From an uncultured Methanobrevibacter sp. (lineage in GTDB: Archaea; Methanobacteriota; Methanobacteria; Methanobacteriales; Methanobacteriaceae): a DNA stretch of 6,939 nt. The stretch is from positions 1-6,939 of the forward strand of contig CACZPT010000117.1 in NCBI GenBank assembly GCA_902783085.1, read 5' to 3'. Both the position numbers and the translations under genes were made by a program. Shown here in pieces: positions 1-5,936 of this stretch. Numbering within the stretch: the stretch's first letter is position 1; the number at the start of each line of letters is the position of its first letter. A model generated the notes under the pieces. The model saw only the letters and a list, made by a program, of their open reading frames with translations. It was not told where the DNA came from and did no database searches.

Positions 1-804
1 ATCCAAGGAGGAGTATTAGCTGGAGAAATTAAAGACTTAGTTCTTTTAGATGTAACCCCATTATCCTTAGGTATTGAAACTCTTGGTGGAGTATCAACTA
101 CTTTAATTGAAAGAAACACAACAATACCAACTAAGAAAAGTCAAATCTTTTCAACAGCTGCAGATAACCAACCATCTGTAGATATTAATGTTTTACAAGG
201 TGAAAGAAGAATGGCTGCTGACAACACTTCACTTGGCCGTTTCCAATTAGTCGGAATTTCACCTGCACCAAGAGGTGTTCCACAAATTGAAGTAACCTTT
301 GATATTGATGCAAATGGTATTATTAACGTTACTGCAAAAGATAAAGGAACCGGTAAAGAACAAGCTATTACAATTACTTCTTTCACAAAATTATCTGATG
401 AAGAAATCGAACAGAAAATCAAAGAAGCAGAAATGAATGCTGAAGCAGATAAGAAAAAACAAGAAGAAATTGAAATTAGAAACAACGCAGATTCCTTAAT
501 TTACACATCTGAAAAAACAATCGAAGAAGTCGGAGATAAAATATCTGAAGATGAAAAATCCAATGTTGAAAAATTAGTTGGTGAATTAAGAGAACTTATA
601 GCTGGAGACGATATTCAAGCTATTAAATCAAAAACCGAAGAATTAGAAAAAGTAGTCCAAGAAATTGGTGCGAAAATCTATCAACAAGCACAAGCTGAGG
701 CACAAGCTCAACAAGCAGCCGGTCAAGACCCTAATGCTGGTGCACAAGATAATAATGCTGATGACGACACAATTGATGCAGACTACAAAGTAAAAGACGA
801 TTAG
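1..804 (+). CDS. dnaK: Chaperone DnaK (Hsp70), 3' part; start lies outside the window
   Basis: The frame is open from the first base, giving 267 residues of the C-terminal half of an Hsp70 chaperone, which binds unfolded hydrophobic peptides under ATP control. Seen: the end of the nucleotide-binding domain (IQGGVLAGEI), the interdomain linker (LLDVTPLSLG, about residues 15-24), the beta-sandwich substrate-binding domain (to about 130, with ERRMAADN and GRFQLVGI), the helical lid (about 130-225), an Ala/Gln-rich stretch and an acidic tail ending near DADYKVKDD. This is the bacterial-type DnaK that many archaea are thought to have acquired by transfer. dnaJ follows 123 bp downstream, so this is the usual dnaK-dnaJ order, and grpE may lie upstream outside the window. 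The internal ATG at 211 lies within the substrate-binding domain and is not a start. Identification is secure. Confidence 0.98.
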   Translation: MQGGVLAGEIKDLVLLDVTPLSLGIETLGGVSTTLIERNTTIPTKKSQIFSTAADNQPSVDINVLQGERRMAADNTSLGRFQLVGISPAPRGVPQIEVTFDIDANGIINVTAKDKGTGKEQAITITSFTKLSDEEIEQKIKEAEMNAEADKKKQEEIEIRNNADSLIYTSEKTIEEVGDKISEDEKSNVEKLVGELRELIAGDDIQAIKSKTEELEKVVQEIGAKIYQQAQAEAQAQQAAGQDPNAGAQDNNADDDTIDADYKVKDD

Positions 805-817
805 ATTAAATTAATTA

Positions 818-890
818 AATGTTTTATCTTAATATGTTAGGTAATCAGAATCAGAATCAAAAAACTAAACTAGCACTAAGATAAAACATT
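818..890 (+). promoter_or_regulatory. Long inverted repeat in the dnaK-dnaJ spacer (terminator, attenuator or processing site)
   Basis: Seen: perfect 14-bp arms, AATGTTTTATCTTA at 818-831 and its exact reverse complement TAAGATAAAACATT at 877-890, enclosing a 45-nt loop. The stem has only two G-C pairs. T-rich sequence follows (T5 at 895-899, T7 at 909-915), which in archaea can favour termination. Inferred: a partial terminator or RNA-processing hairpin that sets the dnaJ level relative to dnaK. A heat-sensitive RNA switch is possible because the stem is AT-rich, but the dnaJ ribosome-binding site lies outside it. Confidence 0.5.
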
Positions 891-917
891 ATTATTTTTC
901 TAATTTAATTTTTTTAA

Positions 918-923
918 AGGTGA
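918..923 (+). promoter_or_regulatory. dnaJ ribosome-binding site AGGTGA
   Basis: AGGTGA lies 4 nt before the ATG at 928 and matches the pyrimidine-rich 3' end of archaeal 16S rRNA (complement of TCACCT). It fixes the dnaJ start and shows that dnaJ is translated independently of dnaK. Confidence 0.8.
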
Positions 924-927
924 ATAA

Positions 928-2073
928 ATGGCAGACAAGCGAGATTATTACGAAGTCCTTGGAGTGGACAAAAATGCCAATGAAAAGGAAATTAAAAAAG
1001 CTTATCGTAAACTAGCTATGAAATACCACCCAGATGTAAGTGAAGAAGAAGGTTCTGAAGAAAAATTCAAAGAAATAAGTGAAGCTTACGCAGTATTATC
1101 CGATGATGAAAAACGTAAAAGATATGATCAATTCGGTCATGCAGGAATGGACGGATTTACAGCTGAAGATTTCTATCAAAATGTAAACTTTGAAGATATT
1201 TTCCAAGGATTTGACATTGGAAACATCTTTGAAATGTTTGGTTTTGGTGGAGGATCACGTTCAAGAGGCGGAAGAGGTGGACCACAAAGAGGTTCAGATA
1301 TCTATACTGATATTACCATAGATTTAAAAGAAGCCTTTGACGGCTGTGAAAAAGAAATTAAAATTACTAGAAGTGAAATATGTCCAACATGTAATGGTTC
1401 AAAATCCAAACCCGGAATTGAACCTAAAACATGCCCTACCTGTAAGGGTACAGGACAAATTAAAGAAGTTAGTAACACCTTCCTCGGTCAAATGATGAAT
1501 GTTAGACCATGTCGTGAATGTGGTGGAACAGGTAAAATTATTACTGACCCATGTGAAGAATGTCGTGGAAAAGGCAGTGTTAGAAAAACAAAAACCATTA
1601 AACTTGAAATACCTAAAGGTGTTGATGAGGGAAATCATTTAAGAGTAAGTGGTGAAGGAAACTGTGGAGAAGCACCGGGACTTGAAGGCGACCTTATAGT
1701 ATCAGTCCATATTAAAAGAAATAAACAATTTGAACGTGATGGAGAACATTTATACTATGAACAGCAAATCAGCTTCCCACAAGCAGCATTAGGGGATATA
1801 ATAAGTATTCCTACAATTGAAGGTAAAGAAGTAGAATTTAAAATCGTGCCTGGAACACAAAGCGGAACTGTTTTTAAATTAAAAGGTCAAGGAATGAACT
1901 CCGTTAGACATCAAGGTAGAGGAAATCTCTATGTTAATGTTAAAGTTGTTGTTCCTAAAAAATTAAATCAAAAACAGAAAAAAATCCTTAGTGAATTTGC
2001 TGAAATTAGTGGTGAAGAAATTAAACATGTTGAAAAAGGATTTAAAGACAGACTAAAAGATGTTTTAAATTAG
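928..2073 (+). CDS. dnaJ: Chaperone DnaJ (Hsp40), type I
   Basis: Complete 381-residue co-chaperone that delivers clients to DnaK and stimulates its ATPase in the cytoplasm. Domains seen in order: J domain (about 1-70) with the HPD motif at 34-36; a Gly/Phe-rich region (about 84-122, FQGFDIGNIFEMFGFGGG); a zinc-finger domain with four CxxC pairs at C152/C155, C169/C172, C195/C198 and C209/C212; then the two client-binding beta domains and a C-terminal dimerisation segment after VVPKKL. The first zinc repeat reads CPTCNGSK rather than CxxCxGxG, but all eight zinc ligands are present. Length is normal for type I DnaJ. The start is set by AGGTGA 4 nt upstream and by the conserved N-terminus (DYYEVLGV). 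It is probably cotranscribed with dnaK, although the hairpin between them may lower readthrough. Identification is secure. Confidence 0.98.
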   Translation: MADKRDYYEVLGVDKNANEKEIKKAYRKLAMKYHPDVSEEEGSEEKFKEISEAYAVLSDDEKRKRYDQFGHAGMDGFTAEDFYQNVNFEDIFQGFDIGNIFEMFGFGGGSRSRGGRGGPQRGSDIYTDITIDLKEAFDGCEKEIKITRSEICPTCNGSKSKPGIEPKTCPTCKGTGQIKEVSNTFLGQMMNVRPCRECGGTGKIITDPCEECRGKGSVRKTKTIKLEIPKGVDEGNHLRVSGEGNCGEAPGLEGDLIVSVHIKRNKQFERDGEHLYYEQQISFPQAALGDIISIPTIEGKEVEFKIVPGTQSGTVFKLKGQGMNSVRHQGRGNLYVNVKVVVPKKLNQKQKKILSEFAEISGEEIKHVEKGFKDRLKDVLN

Positions 2074-2090
2074 CTATTTTTTAGCTAATT
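2068..2090 (+). terminator. Hairpin with oligo-T loop at the end of dnaJ
   Basis: Perfect 8-bp arms AATTAGCT (2068-2075) and AGCTAATT (2083-2090) flank a loop that contains T6 (2077-2082). The left arm includes the dnaJ stop codon TAG (2071-2073). Archaeal termination depends mainly on oligo-T runs, so the T6 may be the active part. Function is inferred. Confidence 0.5.
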
Positions 2091-2250
2091 AATATCTTCC
2101 AAAATAACCTCACCATAACTATCAAAATAAATACAATAACATGTCATTAAAATAATATCTGAACATGAAATATTGTAAAATAATGAACCTATTTTTAATC
2201 AAATCAAATATGATTCATGAAAAATATTTTTTAAATTGAGCAATCTACAG
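2091..2250. other. Convergent intergenic spacer with no gene seen
   Basis: Very AT-rich stretch between the converging dnaJ and transporter genes. I see no credible coding frame, no tRNA-like fold and no repeat beyond short AT-rich matches. It appears to be plain spacer between two terminators. Confidence 0.6.
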
Positions 2251-2263
2251 GAAAAAGAAAAAA
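2251..2263 (-). terminator. Oligo-T terminator of the NSS transporter gene
   Basis: Directly after the TAA stop, the minus strand reads TTTTTTCTTTTTC. A T-rich run immediately downstream of a gene is the typical archaeal termination signal. No stem accompanies it. Confidence 0.6.
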
Positions 2264-3715
2264 TTAATTGATTGCTTTCATTTTTGTTAAAACAAAACCA
2301 ATTACCAAAACAGCAACTATTATAATTGAATCAATAATTAATTCAAACCTTGCCGCATCGGAAAATAACTTAATAATACCCATTACCCAAATTATAATTA
2401 AAAATACAGGCAATACATATTTAATAATAACTTTCCATAATTTACCAACCTTCAATACACCATTTTCATTTAAAATAGGAATTAATGAATCAAGACCATA
2501 AACCCATGCAAATAATATACATTGAACTCCAATTAAAAGAAGAATCCCAAACTCATTAACAAATGAATCAATAATTCTCACCAAATAACTACTAATCCCA
2601 GTTGTTAACATTACAGAAAAAATACATCCAATAACAGTTAACATTAAAGCTGTTTTTTTACGAGACATACCAAATTTAGAAGAAATTGAATTAAGAATAG
2701 GTTCAAAAAATCCTAATGCTGATGTAATACCTGCAAATAAAATAGCTACAAATAGCAATGGAGCTATAATATGGCCCAAAGGACCCATTAAATTAAATAT
2801 CCTTGGAAAAACAATGAAAATCAAACCTGTACCCTCAGTTACTAATTCATTAATAGGTATGCCCGAATTTAAAGACATGAAACCTAAAATAGAAAATACT
2901 CCAAATGCAGTAAATATTTCAAATGCTGAATTTGATGCAACAACAATTAATACATTATCTGTTAATTTAGATTTTTCAGGTAAATAACTCGCATATGTAA
3001 GTGCAATAGCTTGACCCATACTTAATGAAAATATAATTTGTGCAAAAGCAGCCAGCCAAATATTAACATCCAAAAGCATTGCCCAATTAGGTTTTAATAA
3101 TGCATCAATACCTATTCCTGCACCCGGAAGAGTTAATGCATAAATTATAATGATTCCCATGATAATAAAAAGTAATGGAATTAAAATTTTTGAAAATTTA
3201 CCAATACCATCATCAACAGATTTATGTGAAATATATAATAAAACTCCCCACATCAAAATTACACAAATTGTAGTTGGAATAAGTAAAAAACCGGAATTTG
3301 ATAAATTAGAACTACCCCCAACAGTATTAGCAAAATACGCTGCAGTATCAGTTCCCCATCCAAAATTAAAACTGCTTAATAAATATACTAAATCCCAACC
3401 CAAAATAACCATATAATAAATAACAACAACAAAAATTAATAGAATTAATATCCAAGCAATAATTTCAAATTTTGGATTGATTTTTTTTAAAATATTAGAA
3501 AATGAATCATTAAAACTAAATCCTACACCATATTCCAATATTAAAAACGGAATCCCCATTATTGCAATTGCAATAAAATATGGGATAAAAAATGACCCCC
3601 CACCATTAGAATAAAGAACATAACTAAAACGCCATATATTTCCTAATCCAACAGCTGCACCAATCATTGCAAATATAAATGAAAGAGATGAATCCCATTG
3701 ATGTTGTTCGCCCAT
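2264..3715 (-). CDS. Sodium-coupled amino acid (NSS/SNF, LeuT-fold) transporter
   Basis: 483-residue integral membrane protein with about 12 hydrophobic segments, the LeuT layout. Seen in TM1 (about 11-35): GAAVGLGNIWRF. By alignment from memory to LeuT, A21 and N26 match Na1 ligands, G19 and V22 match Na2 ligands and R29 matches the outer-gate arginine. TM3 has Y100-Y101, the second at the LeuT Y108 substrate/gate position. TM6 has FSLSMG (229-234). TM7 has N262 and E266, matching LeuT N286 and E290. TM8 has AGITS (328-332), the Na2 motif. Family knowledge predicts Na+-driven uptake of an amino acid or related solute; the substrate cannot be read here. The acidic E266 suggests no chloride requirement. 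An in-frame TAA two codons upstream of the ATG rules out a longer start. No well-spaced ribosome-binding site is present; an AGGAG lies 19 nt upstream. The gene stands alone, convergent with dnaJ. Confidence 0.93.
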   Translation of the reverse strand: MGEQHQWDSSLSFIFAMIGAAVGLGNIWRFSYVLYSNGGGSFFIPYFIAIAIMGIPFLILEYGVGFSFNDSFSNILKKINPKFEIIAWILILLIFVVVIYYMVILGWDLVYLLSSFNFGWGTDTAAYFANTVGGSSNLSNSGFLLIPTTICVILMWGVLLYISHKSVDDGIGKFSKILIPLLFIIMGIIIIYALTLPGAGIGIDALLKPNWAMLLDVNIWLAAFAQIIFSLSMGQAIALTYASYLPEKSKLTDNVLIVVASNSAFEIFTAFGVFSILGFMSLNSGIPINELVTEGTGLIFIVFPRIFNLMGPLGHIIAPLLFVAILFAGITSALGFFEPILNSISSKFGMSRKKTALMLTVIGCIFSVMLTTGISSYLVRIIDSFVNEFGILLLIGVQCILFAWVYGLDSLIPILNENGVLKVGKLWKVIIKYVLPVFLIIIWVMGIIKLFSDAARFELIIDSIIIVAVLVIGFVLTKMKAIN

Positions 3716-3734
3716 ATATTATAATTTAAAACAA

Positions 3735-3739
3735 CTCCT
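3735..3739 (-). promoter_or_regulatory. AGGAG motif upstream of the NSS gene, unusually distant
   Basis: The minus strand reads AGGAG 19 nt before the ATG, too far for ordinary Shine-Dalgarno pairing. It would sit near the transcript's 5' end if the TATA-like box at 3763-3769 is used. It may be chance, or the start may be read from a very short leader. Confidence 0.3.
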
Positions 3740-3750
3740 ATTTAAACCTA

Positions 3751-3764
3751 AATTGCTAGAAATT
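3751..3764. promoter_or_regulatory. Imperfect palindrome between divergent genes, possible operator
   Basis: AATTGCTAGAAATT is a 14-bp palindrome centred on CTAG with one mismatched pair (12 of 14 positions symmetric). It lies next to the TATA-like box in the 77-bp divergent region, where a repressor could affect both genes. AT-rich sequence gives such palindromes easily, so this is only a candidate. Confidence 0.25.
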
Positions 3765-3769
3765 ATATA
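3763..3769. promoter_or_regulatory. TATA-like box shared by the divergent genes
   Basis: TTATATA on the plus strand, TATATAA on the minus strand. On the minus strand a start site about 25 bp away would fall near 3740, giving the transporter mRNA a leader of roughly 25 nt. On the plus strand a start about 27 bp away coincides with the ATG at 3793, which fits a leaderless mRNA, since no ribosome-binding site precedes that ATG. Activity in either direction is inferred. Confidence 0.45.
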
Positions 3770-3792
3770 CTAAACCAAACAAAGAATAAATA

Positions 3793-4107
3793 ATGAATGT
3801 TTTTGATAAATTCATTGTTGGGGAAACTGAAAGTATTGAATGGTGTTTTGAAAATAAACATTTTAATGAGAGATTAACTCAAAATGGAATAAAAAAAGAA
3901 TGGATAGTTGATACTGTAATGTATGACGAGCCATTAAGATATGAAAGAAGCGGAAATAATGAATATGAAGTAATTTTTAAAGCACCATCAAATAAAGACT
4001 ATAAAGAAATTAAACTGATATTTGGATGTCATGAAAACACTATTGATTTAGTTACAATAATGCCAAACTCTCAAACAGTTACAAATCGCCAGCAAAAAAA
4101 AATATAA
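3793..4107 (+). CDS. Small DUF4258-like protein, possible frameshift at its 3' end
   Basis: 104 residues, no membrane segment or signal peptide. The pattern resembles DUF4258: a helix with H23 and R27 (KHFNERL), then NGIKKEWIVDTV (31-42), a variable strand region, and a final strand VTIMP (87-91). DUF4258 proteins are small, poorly characterised and sometimes compared with RelE-type toxins; I see no antitoxin or zinc-finger partner beside it. The frame ends in Q-Q-K-K-I after a run of nine A (4094-4102). With one A fewer it would continue 23 codons in a Lys/Arg-rich tail ending KKRLKAISKRKW, with its stop at 4169-4171, one base before the next ATG, giving 125 residues. That tail frame has no start codon of its own. 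No ribosome-binding site precedes the ATG, consistent with a leaderless mRNA. The family call is from pattern memory only. Confidence 0.6.
   Translation: MNVFDKFIVGETESIEWCFENKHFNERLTQNGIKKEWIVDTVMYDEPLRYERSGNNEYEVIFKAPSNKDYKEIKLIFGCHENTIDLVTIMPNSQTVTNRQQKKI
4094..4102 (+). other. A9 tract at the 3' end of the DUF4258-like gene
   Basis: Nine consecutive A. The annotated frame reads AAA-AAA-ATA-TAA through it; eight A would open the frame to 4171. One of only two A/T runs of nine or more that I found in the window. Confidence 0.9.
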
Positions 4108-4159
4108 ATCAAATAAACAAAAAGATATTGATAAAAAACGTCTGAAAGCTATCTCTAAA

Positions 4160-4163
4160 AGGA
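4160..4163 (+). promoter_or_regulatory. Likely ribosome-binding site (AGGA) of the nitroreductase-like gene
   Basis: AGGA within AAAAGGAAATGG, 9 nt before the ATG at 4173. It falls inside the potential extended tail of the upstream gene, as expected for two tightly packed cotranscribed genes. Confidence 0.5.
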
Positions 4164-4172
4164 AATGGTAAA

Positions 4173-4866
4173 ATGGACTTAGAAAAACAAATATATTCAA
4201 GAAAATCTTGTCGTAAATATTTAGATGATGAAATAGATATGACCCCCATTCATAAATTTATTTCCAATGTTAAACCACTAAATCCCGATATCAACTATTA
4301 TTATGAAATTTTAACAAAAGATGAAGTTAATATAAAAAATCGCTGGAGTGGACCTTCTTATTTAGCATTGTATAGTGAAAAAAAAAGAAAATTATGATGA
4401 AAACATTGGTTTTATCTTTCAGCAAGTATGTTTATATCTCCAGAGTATAGGTATTGGCAACTGTTGGAACGGGTTAGATTCCATTAAGCAAAAAAATCCT
4501 GATTTCGTAATTTTAATTTCATTTGGAAAATCAAATAAAATGACTAGAGATGTTGAAGATTTTAAAAGAAAAAGTCTTAAAAAAATTTCAGATTATGAAG
4601 ATGAATCTTTAAAACCCGCACAACTTGCACCATCGGCAATTAACTCACAACCCTGGTATTTTAAACATTGCAAAGATGGATTTGATGTGTATAAAGTTAA
4701 ACAAAATATTTTAAAAAGAAAAATCCTTAAAAAATGGAATGGTATTAATATAGGAATAGCTCTTTCCCATTTATATATTTCAAATCAAAATAGTTTTGAA
4801 TTTAAAATTAAAGAAAATTATGAAAAAATAAAAGGATATGAATATATTGGAAGTGTTAAAATTTAA
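4173..4866 (+). pseudogene. Nitroreductase-family FMN protein (TM1586-like), split by a frameshift at an A9 tract
   Basis: Two frames together form one protein. The first (4173-4397) carries the N-terminal nitroreductase signature SRKSCRKY (residues 9-16), then runs out of frame at nine A (4378-4386) and stops at TGA. The second frame runs from the tract to TAA at 4866. Removing one A gives 230 residues, reading ALYSEKKENYDENIG through the joint. The second part has GIGNCW (restored 93-98) and the FMN-site-like APSAINSQPW (restored 152-161). Family knowledge: FMN-dependent NAD(P)H oxidoreductases; the TM1586 group has no firm physiological role. The GTG at 4375 could start the second part alone, but that would lack the N-terminal flavin-binding region. 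Apart from the A9 both halves look intact, so this could be a very recent mutation, a sequencing error, or a gene rescued by slippage. The 3' end overlaps capA by 4 bp. Confidence 0.8.
4378..4386 (+). other. A9 tract at the frame break of the nitroreductase-like gene
   Basis: Nine consecutive A after GTG. The upstream frame reads GAA-AAA-AAA-AGA and stops within four codons; with eight A it would read GAA-AAA-AAA-GAA-AAT-TAT and stay open to 4866. The phase error is the same as at 4094-4102. Confidence 0.9.
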
Positions 4867-5933
4867 TTATCTGTTGTTAAATTAAACATTAATCTTCCAA
4901 TACCATCATCAGTAATATTTAATTGACTGCACTGCGGATTTAACTCATTTAAAAGAGCACTACCTTCAGATGGGGACATGAAATAAGGTAAATAACCATT
5001 AATATTAACTGGATAAACAGTGAGTAGTCCAGTATCATTAACTAAATCAATTTGAACAAAATATGCCCTATGCGTTACAGTATTTGATTGATCAAATATG
5101 AAATTACCTAAACTATAACAGATTGGTTTACCATTATACATTTCAATACCTTGTGTTACATGAGGATGTGCGCCAATAACAACATCTGCACCTGCATCAA
5201 TTAATTCATGTGATATTCTAATTTGATCTTCATTAGGAGACCTAGAATATTCATTTCCAAAGTGCATTGAAACTATGATAAAATCAGAACCATTACCTCG
5301 AGCTTGTGAAATTTGTTGTCTTGCAGTATCACTACCATATGCCGAATAACCTGGTGAAGAACCATTAGCATAAGGCATGACTTCATAACCATATTCTGCA
5401 AAATTGTTTGAATCCATATAATTAAATACAGTTATATTACGCCCATTAATTACTTGTGTTGAACCGGCATGTGCTTCTGTTTCATTTTCACCAGCACCAA
5501 TAGCAACAATTCCACTTTTATTTAAAACTGAAACAGTATCCCTCATTCCTCCAACACCATAATCAAAAACATGATTATTTGCAAGAGTAGCTATTGTATT
5601 ATTATTAGCTAAAAGTAAAGGCACATACTCAGGACTGCATCTGAGAGGAACATCCCCTTTAACAGCATTAGTGGAATTTGTAGCTGCATTTTCAAAATTA
5701 ACAATTAATAAATCGACTTTTGAAGTTACATTGGAAACACCTGCAAATGGAGAAGAATCTAAACTTAAAACCCCCGCCATATTACGTGCAAACATTACAT
5801 CACCAGTAACAGCAATTGAAACATTTTCTTTAGGTTGGCTAATATCACCACTGAAAAAAGTTGCTACAGTCGCTACAATCATCAGTAAAGCCAGTATAAT
5901 CCCTAAAGCAATAATCAATTTTTTAAGTCGCAT
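4863..5933 (-). CDS. CapA-family (PGA_cap) membrane-anchored metallophosphatase-like protein
   Basis: 356 residues. A basic start (MRLKK) and one hydrophobic segment (about 6-28) form a signal anchor; the rest should lie outside the membrane. CapA-family motifs in order: TGDVMFAR (D45), NFE (79-81), LANNHVFDYG (N119, N120, H121, D124), MHFGNEY (H224), GAHPHVTQ (254-261) and YSLGNFIFD (273-281). These are the conserved metal-site residues of the calcineurin-like fold. In bacteria CapA takes part in poly-gamma-glutamate synthesis or export. In pseudomurein-walled methanogens a role in the gamma-glutamyl-containing cell wall is a guess. The domain contains 12 N-x-S/T sequons, suggesting N-glycosylation. 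It starts 3 bp after the ftsY stop with GAGGA 7 nt before the ATG, so it is very likely in the ftsY operon. The biochemical role is not established by sequence. Confidence 0.92.
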   Translation of the reverse strand: MRLKKLIIALGIILALLMIVATVATFFSGDISQPKENVSIAVTGDVMFARNMAGVLSLDSSPFAGVSNVTSKVDLLIVNFENAATNSTNAVKGDVPLRCSPEYVPLLLANNNTIATLANNHVFDYGVGGMRDTVSVLNKSGIVAIGAGENETEAHAGSTQVINGRNITVFNYMDSNNFAEYGYEVMPYANGSSPGYSAYGSDTARQQISQARGNGSDFIIVSMHFGNEYSRSPNEDQIRISHELIDAGADVVIGAHPHVTQGIEMYNGKPICYSLGNFIFDQSNTVTHRAYFVQIDLVNDTGLLTVYPVNINGYLPYFMSPSEGSALLNELNPQCSQLNITDDGIGRLMFNLTTDN

Positions 5934-5936
5934 GAG

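Noticed and set aside
141..485. Minus-strand open frame of 114 codons
   Set aside because: Antisense to conserved dnaK sequence; Ser/Ile-rich shadow.
832..876. CTGA-like repeats on the minus strand of the hairpin loop, suggesting a C/D box guide RNA
   Set aside because: No C box (RTGATGA) at a suitable distance and no terminal stem of the right kind.
870..880. CTAGCACTAAG resembles one half of the CIRCE heat-shock operator (TTAGCACTC)
   Set aside because: The matching half GAGTGCTAA is absent and the site lies after dnaK, not before the operon.
1399..1638. Minus-strand open frame opposite the DnaJ zinc-finger region
   Set aside because: Phe/Thr-rich antisense of conserved dnaJ codons; no independent support.
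2164..2219. CATGAA / TTCATG pair in the dnaJ-transporter spacer
   Set aside because: Only 6-bp arms about 44 nt apart in AT-rich DNA; expected by chance.
2268..2501. Plus-strand open frame of 77 codons
   Set aside because: Shadow of the transporter gene; no ribosome-binding site and low-complexity composition.
3481..3488. T8 run in the transporter gene as a third possible slippage site
   Set aside because: The reading frame is continuous and conserved through it, so there is no break to explain.
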